64,000 nt of DNA from Lysobacter sp. S4-A87 (GCF_022637455.1 NZ_CP093341.1:1612001-1676000); one strand, 5' to 3'; shown: positions 50,480 to 59,973, counted from the first letter of the stretch. Notes: generated by a model not told the origin, from the letters alone. Numbers and translations: made by a program.

Positions 50480-52315
50480 TCAGAAGCCGCCGCCGAGGCT
50501 GACGAAAACAGTCGCGTCATTGCCGCCCTTCTGCCCGACCGTCACGCTGGTGCCGAGGTTGGTGGCCAGGCCGAACAGCTGCGTACGCGCGCCAAACACC
50601 AGCGTGCCGTAGTTCTGGTCGTACTGCGTACCGGGGACGGCGAACGCTGCCACGCCCGGCATCGAGCGCAGGCTGGCGAACACTTCGTCGTCGTTGTCCT
50701 CGAACTCGTGGTCGTAGGTCAGCTGGGCGTACGGGCTCAGGTGCTCGTTGATGGTGTAGTCGACCTTCCAGCCGACGCTGCCGATCAGCGAGTCGTAGTC
50801 GTGGTCCATGAAGGTCAGCGCCGTGGCTTCGGTGCTGTTCTCGTCATAGCCGTCGACCTCGATCGTCTGCGACAGCACCTGCAGCACCGGGCCGTGCTTG
50901 AGCGAGCCCTCGCCGAAGTTCCAGCCGGCGGCGAAGCCGGCCGTGAGGTTGGTGCCGTCGGGCGAGCCGGTATGGGTGCGCGAAGTCGGGCCCAGCTTGA
51001 TCCGGCGCTCGACGTCATAGGAGACCCAGCTGTAGCTCAGCTGGCCGTTGATCCAGGCCGAGCCGCTGGTCCAGCCCAGGTAGCCGCCGAGGGTGGCATC
51101 GTCCTGGTCGAACTCGCCGCGGTTGTTGCCCCAGTCCATCTTCTGCTGGCCATAACCGGCGAAACCGCCGTACACGAGGTCGCCGCTGGCCCAGTCGAGG
51201 CCGAAGCTCGCGGTCGGGCCCATGCCGTCGTAATTGTCGCCATCGCCGTAGCGCTGGAAGTCGCCGCGCACGTCGCCCCACCAGCGCATGCCCTCGCCTT
51301 CCGGGCGCGAGCCGATCTGGGCGGCGACGCGATCGGCGCGGGCGCGGCCGACCACGGCCTCGGAATGCGGCAGCACAGCCAGCTGGCGCGGGCCTTCCAG
51401 GATCGAGATCGCGTAGTCACCCAGGATCGCGTGGGCCTTGGAGGACGGATGCACGCCATCGGCGAAGGCATACGTGTCGGGCGCATTCGGCGCGGCGTAG
51501 GAAGCCGGATTGCAGAACAGCGACGAGTCGCCAGCCGGCACCGGCTGGGTGCGGCAGGCCGGGTTGGTGACGTTGCTGATGCCGTAAGGCACCGGATTGC
51601 TGACGATTTCCTGCAGCAGGTGGAAGGTGTCGAGCGGAATCACGCGCAGGTTGGCCGTGGCCAGGCCGCTGAACAATGCGGTGTTGTAGGCGGTCGACAG
51701 CGCAGTGCCCTGCGCCTGCGCGACGGCACCACCGGCACGCGACTGCGGCGTCAGGCCGAGGTCGGGCACGGTCGGCACCAGCACGTAGCGGGCGCCGGCG
51801 CTTTCCAGCGCGGCGACGTTGCCGACCTGGGCGGTGACCGCAGCGCCGATGATCGCCTGTGCCTGTGCCGGAGCCGTGGCCGCGGCGAACAGGTCGTTGG
51901 CGCCGCCCCACACGGTGTAGAGCGCATTTGCATCGGCGCGACCGCCGTTGCGGCCGAGGTAGGTGGTGATCTGCTTGTTCAGCGAATCGATCGGACCCAG
52001 CCCGCCGACGATGTTGGTGCCGTTGCGGGCACCGCCGACGGCGTAGTTGCTGCCGCCCTGGTTGTCGCTCGCGGCATTGGTGCCGTAGTAGTCGGCAACG
52101 TATTCGGCCCAGACCAGCCCCGGGTTGGTGGTGAAGCGGCCAAGCAGCGCACCGGACGGTCCCACCACTTGCACCAGCGCCGGGCGGAAATGGCCGGAGT
52201 CGGTGAGGCTGTCACCGAAGAAGACGGTCTGCGAATACGGGTTGGACTGGGCGAAGGCCGGTGCGGCTGCCAGCGCCAGTGCGGCGGCCAGCACGGTGCG
52301 AACGGGTGTCATCAT
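50480..52315 (-). CDS. GDSL esterase/lipase autotransporter
   Basis: This 611-residue protein has a signal peptide (about 1-23), a GDSL hydrolase passenger and a 12-stranded autotransporter barrel (about 330-611, ending VFVSLGGGF). Hydrolase block I is VFFGDSLTDSGHF (nucleophile Ser), block III is YTVWGGANDLF and block V is FADGVHPSSKAHAIL (Asp-His). It resembles EstA-type cell-surface esterases. Barrel assembly is supported by the terminal aromatic Phe. AGGGG precedes the start. It stands alone. The ester substrate is unknown, and a role in surfactant production or motility has been described for EstA. Confidence 0.92.
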   Translation of the reverse strand: MMTPVRTVLAAALALAAAPAFAQSNPYSQTVFFGDSLTDSGHFRPALVQVVGPSGALLGRFTTNPGLVWAEYVADYYGTNAASDNQGGSNYAVGGARNGTNIVGGLGPIDSLNKQITTYLGRNGGRADANALYTVWGGANDLFAAATAPAQAQAIIGAAVTAQVGNVAALESAGARYVLVPTVPDLGLTPQSRAGGAVAQAQGTALSTAYNTALFSGLATANLRVIPLDTFHLLQEIVSNPVPYGISNVTNPACRTQPVPAGDSSLFCNPASYAAPNAPDTYAFADGVHPSSKAHAILGDYAISILEGPRQLAVLPHSEAVVGRARADRVAAQIGSRPEGEGMRWWGDVRGDFQRYGDGDNYDGMGPTASFGLDWASGDLVYGGFAGYGQQKMDWGNNRGEFDQDDATLGGYLGWTSGSAWINGQLSYSWVSYDVERRIKLGPTSRTHTGSPDGTNLTAGFAAGWNFGEGSLKHGPVLQVLSQTIEVDGYDENSTEATALTFMDHDYDSLIGSVGWKVDYTINEHLSPYAQLTYDHEFEDNDDEVFASLRSMPGVAAFAVPGTQYDQNYGTLVFGARTQLFGLATNLGTSVTVGQKGGNDATVFVSLGGGF

Positions 52316-52480
52316 TGAATCCCCTGGAGAGGCGGTGGTTGGAGCAGAAGGGTCCGCGGGGCCCACATACGCCCGCGGATGGACGCATCGAAGCATGCGC
52401 CGTTGGCACACTCACGCCGCAGTGCGTCAAAAAGCGTGCCGGCGCTGGCCTGGTGCCGTGGCCGCGGCGACAATAGCACC

Positions 52481-52681
52481 ATGGAAATCATCTTGAACGG
52501 CGAGCCGCGCGCGATCGCGGCCGACACCACGGTGCTGCAGCTGCTGCAACTCGAAGGGCTCGGCGAGCGCCGGGTCGCGGTGGAGATCAACAGCGAGATC
52601 GTGCCGCGCAGCCGCCACGGCGAACGCGCCCTGGCCGACGGCGACCGGGTCGAGATCGTCCACGCCCTCGGCGGCGGCTGA
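52481..52681 (+). CDS. thiS: sulphur carrier protein ThiS
   Basis: This 66-residue ubiquitin-fold protein ends with the required Gly-Gly (HALGGG), which is adenylated and thiocarboxylated as the sulphur donor in thiazole synthesis. The start MEIILNGEPRAIA and the middle VAVEINSEIVPRS are typical. The thiazole synthase gene thiG lies 89 bases downstream. I see no TPP riboswitch upstream. Confidence 0.95.
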   Translation: MEIILNGEPRAIAADTTVLQLLQLEGLGERRVAVEINSEIVPRSRHGERALADGDRVEIVHALGGG

Positions 52682-52725
52682 TCTGCTGCAAAGATCCGCT
52701 GCAGTGATCCGCTGCAATCCGTGGC
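52682..52725 (+). repeat. short degenerate tandem repeat between thiS and thiG
   Basis: Three near-copies of GATCCGCTGCA occur in a row with slightly different spacers immediately after the thiS stop. Function unknown. Confidence 0.5.
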
Positions 52726-52769
52726 GGCCAGGTGACAGTCACGCAAACGGCGGCTGCTAAACTAGTGCG

Positions 52770-53564
52770 ATGACTGCTCCGCTCCTCAACGACCCCCTCG
52801 TCATCGCCGGCAAGCCTTACGCTTCGCGCCTGCTCACCGGTTCCGGCAAGTTCACCGACCTGGAACAGACCCGCCTGGCCACCCAGGCCGCCGGCGCCCA
52901 GATCGTCACCGTCGCGATCCGTCGCAGCAACATTGGGCAGAACCCGGGCGAACCGAACCTGCTCGACGTGCTGCCGCCGGACCGCTACACGATCCTGCCC
53001 AACACCGCCGGCTGCTACACCGCCGACGACGCCGTGCGCACCTGCCGCCTCGCCCGCGAACTGCTCGACGGGCACAACCTGGTCAAGCTGGAAGTCCTCG
53101 GCGACCAGAAGACCCTCTACCCCGACGTGGTGCAGACCCTGGCCGCCGCCGAGATCCTGGTCAGGGACGGCTTCGAGGTCATGGTCTACACCTCCGACGA
53201 CCCGATCCTGGCCAAGCGCCTGGAGGAAATCGGCTGCGTCGCGGTGATGCCGCTGGCCGCACCGATCGGCTCGGGCCTGGGCGTGCAGAACCGCTACAAC
53301 CTGCTCGAGATCGTCGAGAACGCCAAGGTCCCGATCATCGTCGACGCCGGCGTCGGCACCGCCTCGGACGCGGCCATCGCGATGGAGCTGGGCTGCGACG
53401 GCGTGCTGATGAACACCGCCATCGCCGGAGCGAAGGACCCGGTGCTGATGGCCCACGCGATGAAGCTCGCGGTCGAGGCCGGTCGCGCCGCCTTCAAGGC
53501 CGGACGCATCCCGCGCAAGCGCTTCGCCAGTGCCTCCAGCCCGGTCGACGGATTGATCGGCTGA
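52770..53564 (+). CDS. thiG: thiazole synthase
   Basis: This 264-residue TIM barrel condenses deoxyxylulose phosphate, dehydroglycine and ThiS-thiocarboxylate. The Schiff-base lysine is K106 in LVKLEVLGD; other conserved parts are [18 protein letters not shown] and [27 protein letters not shown] -10-like TAAACT at 52758-52763 lies seven bases before the ATG, so a leaderless transcript is possible. The stop overlaps the trmB start by one base. Confidence 0.96.
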   Translation: MTAPLLNDPLVIAGKPYASRLLTGSGKFTDLEQTRLATQAAGAQIVTVAIRRSNIGQNPGEPNLLDVLPPDRYTILPNTAGCYTADDAVRTCRLARELLDGHNLVKLEVLGDQKTLYPDVVQTLAAAEILVRDGFEVMVYTSDDPILAKRLEEIGCVAVMPLAAPIGSGLGVQNRYNLLEIVENAKVPIIVDAGVGTASDAAIAMELGCDGVLMNTAIAGAKDPVLMAHAMKLAVEAGRAAFKAGRIPRKRFASASSPVDGLIG

Positions 53565-54301
53565 TGTCGGACCACAGCACTCCTGCTCCCAAGGGCAAGG
53601 CGCCACCCAAGCCGTTCACCATCGAGGAAGGCCACCGCAAGGTGCGCAGCTTCGTGCTGCGGCAGGGGCGCTTCACCGAGGCGCAGCAGCGCGCGTTCGA
53701 CCAGTTGTGGCCGCGATTCGGCCTGGACTACACAGGCGCGCCGCGCGATTTCGACGCCGCCTTCGGCCGCCAGGCCAAGCGCGTGCTGGAAATCGGCTTC
53801 GGCAATGGCGAGGCCCTGCGCTTCGCCGCGCACAACGACCACGAGCGCGACCTGATCGGCATCGAGGTGCACGCACCCGGCGTCGGCCGCCTGCTCAATG
53901 CCCTGGCCGAAGACGGCAGCGACCACGTCCGCCTCTACCACCACGACGCGGTCGAAGTGCTGCACAACGAGATCGCCGACGGATCGCTCGACGAGATCCG
54001 CATCTACTTCCCCGACCCCTGGCACAAGAAGCGCCATAACAAGCGCCGACTGGTCCAGCCGGAGTTCGCCCGCCTGCTGGTGTCCAAGCTCGCGGTCGAC
54101 GGACGCTTGCACCTTGCCACCGATTGGCAGGACTATGCCGAGCAGATGTGGGATGTGCTCGATGCGACGCCCGGCCTGAGCAACCGCGCCGGTCCGCGCG
54201 GCAGCGTGGAACGGCCACCATGGCGACCGCAGACCCACTTCGAAACCCGCGGCCAGAAGCTTGGCCACGGGGTGTGGGATCTCCTCTACGACCGCAACTA
54301 A
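53564..54301 (+). CDS. trmB: tRNA (guanine-N7-)-methyltransferase
   Basis: This 245-residue SAM enzyme methylates G46 in the tRNA variable loop. Motifs include [52 protein letters not shown] and the C-terminal [16 protein letters not shown]. The N-terminal extension is basic. Start and stop overlap with thiG by one base (TGATG), so the two are translationally coupled; this is a common thiS-thiG-trmB arrangement in xanthomonads. Confidence 0.96.
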   Translation: MSDHSTPAPKGKAPPKPFTIEEGHRKVRSFVLRQGRFTEAQQRAFDQLWPRFGLDYTGAPRDFDAAFGRQAKRVLEIGFGNGEALRFAAHNDHERDLIGIEVHAPGVGRLLNALAEDGSDHVRLYHHDAVEVLHNEIADGSLDEIRIYFPDPWHKKRHNKRRLVQPEFARLLVSKLAVDGRLHLATDWQDYAEQMWDVLDATPGLSNRAGPRGSVERPPWRPQTHFETRGQKLGHGVWDLLYDRN

Positions 54302-54326
54302 CAAGAAGAGTCGCTAACGCCCCGGC

Positions 54327-56165
54327 ATGGATACCGCGCTGACGCTCACCACCGACATGAAGCTCGTGCTCGGGCTGGTGGGCTTCACGATGGTGATGTT
54401 CCTGTTCGAGCGCATCCGCGCCGACGTCGTCGCCCTGGTCGTGCTGGTGCTGCTGGGCCTGTCGGGCCTGGTCGAGCCGGAGGAACTGTTCAACGGCTTC
54501 TCCGGTAACGCCGTCATCAGCATCATCGCCACGATGATCCTGGGTGCCGGCCTGGACCGCACCGGTGCCCTCAACCGCCTTGCCGGCTGGCTGCTGCGAC
54601 GCGCGCACGGCGTCGAGCAACGGCTGCTGCTGCTGACCAGCGCGGTCGCCGGCATCAACTCGTCGATCATGCAGAACCCGTCGGTGATGGCGCTGTACAT
54701 GCCCGTCGCCGCGCGCCTGTCCTCGCGCACCGGCCTGACCCTGCCACGCCTGCTGCTGCCGATCGCCTGCGCGATCGTGATGGGCGGCGGCCTGACCATG
54801 GTCGGCAACTCGCCGCTGATCCTGCTCAACGACCTGCTGATTGCCGCCAACAGCAACCTGCCCTCGGGCGCGGCCACCATCGAGCCGCTGAAGATGTTCG
54901 CGCCGCTGCCGATCGGCCTGGCGCTGGTGGCTGCATCGCTGGCCTACTTCCACTTCTTCGGCGACAAGCGCCTGCGCGACGAGGACGGCAAGGGCGCCAC
55001 GCCGGCACGCACGCAGAGCTACTTCGCCAAGGCCTACGGCATCGACGGCGATGTCTATGAGCTCACCGTCACTGCCGACAGCCCGCTGGTCGGCATGTCG
55101 CTGGGCGAGGCCGAAGCACTGCACAACGCGCCGCTGCTGCTGGCCCTCAAGAGCGACAACGAGTCGCGGCTGGCGCCGCCGGCGGACACGCGCATCTGGG
55201 TCGGCAGCGTGCTTGGCGCGATGGGCCCGCGCCAGCAGGTCAGCGACTTCGCCCAGAACCATTTCCTGCGCCTGTCCTCGCGCCTGAAGAATTTCGGCGA
55301 CCTGTTCAACCCCAGCCGCGCCGGCATTTCCGAAGCCGTCGTCCCGGCGACCTCGAAGTTCATCGGCAAGAACGGCCGCGACCTGCAGCTGCGCAAGCAG
55401 ATGGGCCTGAGCCTGCTGGCGATCAACCGCGACAAGGCGGTGCTGCGCGAGAACGTCCGCGACGTGGCGCTGCGTGCCGGCGACATGCTGGTCTTCCACA
55501 GCATCTGGACCGACCTGGCAGTCGCGGCCGAGAGCAAGGACCTGGTGGTGGTCACCGACTACCCCAAGGGCGAGCAGCGGCCGCACAAGTTCAAGATCGC
55601 GATGGCGATCTTCGCCATCTCGATGCTGCTGGCGCTGTCCTCGCGTCTGCCGGTGTCGATCGCGCTGATGACCGGCGTGGCCGGCATGCTGATCGCCGGC
55701 GTGCTCAACATCGACGAGGCCTACGCCGCGATCAACTGGAAGACGGTGTTCCTGATGGCCTGCCTGATCCCGCTGGGCTGGGCGATGGACTCCAGTGGCG
55801 CGGCGGCGTGGGTGGCCGGCCACACCATCGAGCGACTGCCCACGGGCACGCCGGTGTGGCTGATCGAGATCCTGGTCGGCATCTTCACGACCGCGTTCTC
55901 GCTGGTGATCAGCCATGTCGGCGCGACCATCGTGACCGTGCCGCTGGCGATCAACCTGGCGCTGGCCGCGGGCGGCAACCCGGTCGCGTTCGCGCTGATC
56001 GTGGCGCTGTCGGCGTCGAACAACTTCATGACCGCCTCCAACCCGGTGATCTCGATGATCACCGGACCTGCGGGGTACACCAGCAAGGAGCTGTGGAAGA
56101 TCGGCGGGCCGTTGTCGCTGATCTATACGGTGGTGATCGTGGTGATGATCAACCTGTTGTACTGA
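54327..56165 (+). CDS. SLC13/DASS-type permease with two RCK_C (TrkA-C) domains
   Basis: This 612-residue protein has about 11 membrane helices in two halves (about 10-210 and 420-612), separated by two RCK_C ligand-binding domains (about 236-320 and 322-410: VYELTVTADSPLVGMSLGEAE, GRDLQLRKQMGLSLLAINRDK). The N-terminal half has SSIMQNPSVMALYMPVAARL and the second half has ISHVGATIVTVPLAINLALAAGG and NNFMTASNPVISMI. Such carriers move sulphate, dicarboxylates or citrate. The RCK_C domains may bind a nucleotide or ligand and gate transport. Its end overlaps the convergent Rieske gene by 17 bases. Confidence 0.88.
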   Translation: MDTALTLTTDMKLVLGLVGFTMVMFLFERIRADVVALVVLVLLGLSGLVEPEELFNGFSGNAVISIIATMILGAGLDRTGALNRLAGWLLRRAHGVEQRLLLLTSAVAGINSSIMQNPSVMALYMPVAARLSSRTGLTLPRLLLPIACAIVMGGGLTMVGNSPLILLNDLLIAANSNLPSGAATIEPLKMFAPLPIGLALVAASLAYFHFFGDKRLRDEDGKGATPARTQSYFAKAYGIDGDVYELTVTADSPLVGMSLGEAEALHNAPLLLALKSDNESRLAPPADTRIWVGSVLGAMGPRQQVSDFAQNHFLRLSSRLKNFGDLFNPSRAGISEAVVPATSKFIGKNGRDLQLRKQMGLSLLAINRDKAVLRENVRDVALRAGDMLVFHSIWTDLAVAAESKDLVVVTDYPKGEQRPHKFKIAMAIFAISMLLALSSRLPVSIALMTGVAGMLIAGVLNIDEAYAAINWKTVFLMACLIPLGWAMDSSGAAAWVAGHTIERLPTGTPVWLIEILVGIFTTAFSLVISHVGATIVTVPLAINLALAAGGNPVAFALIVALSASNNFMTASNPVISMITGPAGYTSKELWKIGGPLSLIYTVVIVVMINLLY

Positions 56166-56490
56166 CCTCAAGCCAGACGGCGCCGTCCCGCACCGACACC
56201 GACACCGCGCGCAGCGCTTCGCCCCGGCACGGCCCTGCCACGCATTCGCCACCGCGCAGCTCGAAGCTGGCCCCATGGGCGGCGCAGACCAGCAGGCCGT
56301 CCTTGCTCTTGAGGAACTGACCGGGCGCCCAGTCCAGGCGGCGGCCGGCGTGCGGGCAGATGTTGAGCCACGCACGGACGTGATCGCCGTCACGGTAAAG
56401 GATCAGCGATTCCGCATCGCCGCCAATGACTGCCTCGACTTCGGCAAAAGCCCCGTCCGGCAAGCGTTCCAGTGGCAGCAGGGGTGACAT
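56149..56490 (-). CDS. small Rieske [2Fe-2S] protein
   Basis: This 113-residue protein has a single Rieske domain with the ligands C45-x-H47 (ICPHAG) and C69-x2-H72 (LVCAAHGASF), plus the usual ELRGGECVAGPC loop. It has no membrane helix, so it is a soluble ferredoxin rather than a bc1 subunit, comparable to NirD-like or dioxygenase ferredoxins. No oxygenase gene is nearby. It is convergent with the SLC13 gene and overlaps it by 17 bases. Role unknown. Confidence 0.85.
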   Translation of the reverse strand: MSPLLPLERLPDGAFAEVEAVIGGDAESLILYRDGDHVRAWLNICPHAGRRLDWAPGQFLKSKDGLLVCAAHGASFELRGGECVAGPCRGEALRAVSVSVRDGAVWLEVSTTG

Positions 56491-56601
56491 CGGAACGGTT
56501 GCCTCGTGCGGAATGCTTAACGAAGTTCTCACACCTTCACCCAACCCTGGCCCGATACTCGCTTGCCCGGCGTATTGCCGCATTGTGTCACGACGTCCCC
56601 G

Positions 56602-56916
56602 ATGTTCGCCCAGACCTTCCGTTTCGACTCCGCCCAGTTCCAGCGCGTGCGCTCCGCTTTCGAGCCGCGCAAGCCGCGTCATCGCCTGCTGCGCTTCGCC
56701 ATCGGCCTGGTCGGCCTGGGCCTGCTGGCGGTGCTGGTGATGTTCAGCGTGGTGCTGGGTGCGGCCATGATCGTCGCGGGCATCGTCTACAAGCTGTGGA
56801 AGGGGCGCGGCAAGGCCGCCGCCCGCGACCCGCGCATCGTCGAAGGCGAGTACCGCGTGGTCGACCGGCAGGTGCTGGAGGCCAGCCGCATCCGCTCGCA
56901 GCGCGAAGCGCTGTAA
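56602..56916 (+). CDS. small membrane protein of unknown function
   Basis: This 104-residue protein has a basic N-terminal region (PRKPRHRLLRF), one long hydrophobic stretch (about 33-62, possibly two short helices) and a basic, charged C-terminal tail ending in SRIRSQREAL. It starts at ATG 56602 and ends four bases before the FAH-hydrolase gene, so the two could be co-transcribed. I do not recognise a family. The pattern suggests an inner-membrane anchor with a cytosolic tail. Confidence 0.6.
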   Translation: MFAQTFRFDSAQFQRVRSAFEPRKPRHRLLRFAIGLVGLGLLAVLVMFSVVLGAAMIVAGIVYKLWKGRGKAAARDPRIVEGEYRVVDRQVLEASRIRSQREAL

Positions 56917-56920
56917 CCCC

Positions 56921-57658
56921 ATGAGCGACGTGATCGCGGCCCTGCCGCAGCCCCGCGTTCCGGTGCACGGCACCGCTGGTCAGTTCTTCCCGGTCCACCG
57001 CATCTACTGCGTCGGCCGCAACTTCGCCGACCATGCCCGCGAAATGGGCGCCGCCGTGCCGGCCTCGGCGGCCGAGCGCGGCAATCCCGTGTTCTTCCTC
57101 AAGCCCGCCGACGCCATCGCGCCCGACGCGGACGTGCCCTACCCGCCCGGAACCCGCGACCTGCACCACGAGGTCGAACTGGTGGTGGCCATCGGCCGCG
57201 ACGCGCCCGCCGGCGTGCTCGACCCGGCCGACGCCGACGCCCTGGTCTACGGCTATGCCGTCGGCCTGGACCTGACCCGTCGCGACCTGCAGGGCGCGGC
57301 CAAGGCCAAGGGCCTGCCCTGGGACACCGGCAAGGCGTTCGACCATGCCGCACCGATCAGCGCGATCGTGCCGAAAACCCGGGTCGGCGAACTCGGTCCG
57401 CGCAAGCTCACGCTGCAGATCAACGGCGAGACCCGCCAGGCTGGCTCGCTGGCCGACCTGATCTGGACCGTGCCGGAGATCCTGCACGAACTGTCGAAGC
57501 TGTACGCGCTGCGCGCAGGCGACCTCGTCTTCATGGGCACGCCCGCAGGCGTCGGCCCGCTGCAGCCCGGCGATCGCTTCCACGCCGTCCTGGAGGGCGT
57601 GATCGAACATTCCGGACGGATCATCGCTGCACGGACCGCAGACGCCACGCCGGTATAG
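56921..57658 (+). CDS. fumarylacetoacetate hydrolase-family protein
   Basis: This 245-residue protein has the FAH fold: RIYCVGRNFADHAREMG, metal ligands in HHEVELVVAIG and YAVGLDLTRRDLQ, plus FMGTPAGVGPLQPGD. Single-domain enzymes of this length include fumarylpyruvate hydrolase and acylpyruvases, which cleave C-C bonds in aromatic catabolism. The start of the sequence fits the fumarylpyruvate-type. The substrate is not proved. It follows the small membrane protein by four bases. Confidence 0.88.
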   Translation: MSDVIAALPQPRVPVHGTAGQFFPVHRIYCVGRNFADHAREMGAAVPASAAERGNPVFFLKPADAIAPDADVPYPPGTRDLHHEVELVVAIGRDAPAGVLDPADADALVYGYAVGLDLTRRDLQGAAKAKGLPWDTGKAFDHAAPISAIVPKTRVGELGPRKLTLQINGETRQAGSLADLIWTVPEILHELSKLYALRAGDLVFMGTPAGVGPLQPGDRFHAVLEGVIEHSGRIIAARTADATPV

Positions 57659-57730
57659 TCCTTCGCAACGGCCACGTCCTTCGCAACGGCCACCGCCAAA
57701 CCCTCGGGCAACCACGGAGACAGTGCAGCC

Positions 57731-58132
57731 ATGGGAATGATCAGCGAGTTCAAGGAGTTCATTTCGCGCGGCAACGTCGTCGACCTCGCGGTCGGTGTCG
57801 TGATCGGCGCGGCGTTCGGCAAGATCGTGACCTCGCTGGTCGACGGCATCGTCATGCCGGTGGTCGGCGCCTTCACCAAGGGCGCCAGCGTCACCGACTG
57901 GAAGTACGTGCTCAAGCCGGCGCAGCTGGATTCGGCCGGCAAGGAAGTCGCCGCCGAACTGGCGATCAAGTACGGCTTGTTCATCCAGACCATCATCGAT
58001 TTCCTGCTGATCGCGCTGGTGATCTTCCTGGTGCTGAAGGGCTACAACCGCCTGCGTGCCCCTGCCGCGGCGCCGGCGGTACCGGAAGACGTGCTGCTGC
58101 TGCGCGAGATCCGCGATTCCCTGAAGAAGTAA
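57731..58132 (+). CDS. mscL: large-conductance mechanosensitive channel
   Basis: This 133-residue protein has EFKEFISRGNVVDLAVGVVIGAAFGKIV in the first helix and IQTIIDFLLIALVIFLVLK in the second, the full MscL pattern. It opens at high membrane tension to release solutes during hypo-osmotic shock. The length is usual. It is followed by an inverted pair of SMAG-like repeats. Confidence 0.97.
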   Translation: MGMISEFKEFISRGNVVDLAVGVVIGAAFGKIVTSLVDGIVMPVVGAFTKGASVTDWKYVLKPAQLDSAGKEVAAELAIKYGLFIQTIIDFLLIALVIFLVLKGYNRLRAPAAAPAVPEDVLLLREIRDSLKK

Positions 58133-58134
58133 CC

Positions 58135-58163
58135 GTAGCCCGGGTGAGCAAAGCGCACCCGCG
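58135..58163 (+). repeat. SMAG/REP-like palindromic repeat, copy 8
   Basis: Plus-oriented copy directly after mscL; forms an inverted pair with copy 9. Confidence 0.8.
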
Positions 58164-58181
58164 GTCTACTGCCGCCGCCAC

Positions 58182-58210
58182 CCCGGGTGCGCTTCGCTCA
58201 CCCGGGCTAC
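58182..58210 (-). repeat. SMAG/REP-like palindromic repeat, copy 9
   Basis: Minus-oriented partner of copy 8, 18 bases away. Confidence 0.85.
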
Positions 58211-58318
58211 GTTGGCTGGTTTCGCCAAACCGCGCACAGCGCGCGTGACCATAGGCACCCGCACCGCGAACCGGCGAGTTGATACGCTCGCGGTTTCGAC
58301 TTCGGGGAGTCCTTGCTG

Positions 58319-59758
58319 ATGCGTGCAACGTTGTCGGTGGCCGTCGCCACCCTGCTCTCGGCCGCCGTGCTATCCACCAGCGGCAACGCGATCGCCGCAC
58401 AGCCGACCACGCGCATTCCCGACAAGGCCATCGCCACCGCCGCGCAGCTGCGCGAAACCGCGCTGGCCAGCGACCTGGGTTACCGCATCACCGAATCGCT
58501 GACCACCGAAGTCGGTCCGCGCCTGGCCGGCAGCGAAGCCGATGCCCGCGCCGTCGCCTGGGCCGTGGCCAAGTTCAAGGAGCTGGGCTTCGACAAGGTC
58601 TGGACCGAGCCGGTCACCTTCCCGAAGTGGGAGCGCCGCAGCGAAAGCGCGCACGTGCTGGGCGCCAATGCGCAACCGCTGCACCTGACCGCGCTCGGCG
58701 GCAGCCCGGCCGGCACGGTCGATGGCGAAGTCGTGCGCTTCGCCGACCTGGCCGCGCTGGAAGCGGCCGCGCCTGGCTCGCTCGCCGGCAAGATCGCCTT
58801 CATCGACTACAAGATGGAACGCGCCCGCGATGGCGCCGGTTACGGTCCTGGTTCGCGCGTGCGCAGCCGCGGCCCGTCGGCGGCGATCCGCGCCGGTGCC
58901 TCGGCCTACCTGATGCGTTCGGCCGGCACCGATTCGCACCGCAACCCACATACCGGCATCACCCGTTTCGATGACGGCCTGACGCCGATTCCGTCGGCCG
59001 CGCTCGCCGTGCCCGACGCCGACCAGCTCGCACGCCTGCTCGCACGCGGCCCGGTCAAGGTGCGCGTCGCGCTGGACTGCGGCTGGGACGGCGAGTACAC
59101 CTCGGCCAACGTCATCGGCGAGATGACTGGCTCAAAAGCGGGCGGCAGCAGCAAGCACGACGAAGTGGTGGTCATCGGCGGCCACCTCGATTCGTGGGAC
59201 CTGGGCACCGGCGCGATCGACGACGGCGCCGGCGTCGGCCTGACCATGGCCGCCGGCAAGCTCATCGGCAACCTCAAGCAGCGTCCGGCGCGCACCATCC
59301 GCGTGGTTGCCTTCGCCAACGAAGAACAGGGCCTGCACGGCGGCAAGGCGTACGCGAATGCGCACCTTGCCGACCTGGGCAAGCACCAGATCGGCGCGGA
59401 GAGCGACTTCGGCGCCGGTCGCATCTACGAGTACTCGAGCTCGGCACCGGACTACGCCAAGCAGGCCGACGAACAGATCGCGCAGGCCCTGGCGCCGCTC
59501 GGCATCGCGCATGCGCCCGGCAAGGGCGGCCCCGGCCCGGACATCAGCCCGTTCGCGGAGAAGGGCCTGGCCTGGGGGCGACTGGCGCAGGACGGCAGCG
59601 ACTACTTCGACCTGCACCACACCCCCGACGACACCTTCGACAAGATCGACCCGAAGGCGCTGGCGCAGAACGTCGCCGCCTATGCGGTGTTTGCCTACCT
59701 GGCGGCGTCGGCCGAAGGCAACTTCGGCAGCGCGCCCAAGGCCGAACCGGCGAAGTAA
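58319..59758 (+). CDS. exported M28-family metallopeptidase
   Basis: This 479-residue protein has a signal peptide (about 1-27) and a PA-domain region (about 110-240). An M28 zinc peptidase domain follows: H289 in VIGGHLDSWDLGTGAIDDGAG, Glu in FANEEQGLHGG, a later Asp in ESDFGAG and His in DLHHTPDDTFDKI. It resembles aminopeptidases and the plasma glutamate carboxypeptidase-type. It acts in the periplasm or outside the cell on peptides. GGGGAGT precedes the ATG at 58319; a TTG six bases earlier is less likely. Confidence 0.9.
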   Translation: MRATLSVAVATLLSAAVLSTSGNAIAAQPTTRIPDKAIATAAQLRETALASDLGYRITESLTTEVGPRLAGSEADARAVAWAVAKFKELGFDKVWTEPVTFPKWERRSESAHVLGANAQPLHLTALGGSPAGTVDGEVVRFADLAALEAAAPGSLAGKIAFIDYKMERARDGAGYGPGSRVRSRGPSAAIRAGASAYLMRSAGTDSHRNPHTGITRFDDGLTPIPSAALAVPDADQLARLLARGPVKVRVALDCGWDGEYTSANVIGEMTGSKAGGSSKHDEVVVIGGHLDSWDLGTGAIDDGAGVGLTMAAGKLIGNLKQRPARTIRVVAFANEEQGLHGGKAYANAHLADLGKHQIGAESDFGAGRIYEYSSSAPDYAKQADEQIAQALAPLGIAHAPGKGGPGPDISPFAEKGLAWGRLAQDGSDYFDLHHTPDDTFDKIDPKALAQNVAAYAVFAYLAASAEGNFGSAPKAEPAK

Positions 59759-59973
59759 CCCGTCGATACAGGAACGTGGCCCGGGCAGGCGGATCCCGCC
59801 CGGGCCGCGCATCAGGACGCGAGCACGAAGTCGTCGAGAACACCCAGCCGTTGCCGCCGACCAGGTAAGGAACGGCGCCGATGGTGCGGAAGTCGTCGAC
59901 CCGGCGCCAGTAATTCTCGCCCTGGATGGCCGTCCTGGCCGGTTGTCTGGTTGTGGATCGTCCCGTCCTGGGA

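Noticed and set aside
52316-52480. TPP riboswitch before thiS
   Set aside because: No CTGAGA...ACCTGA-type core is present.
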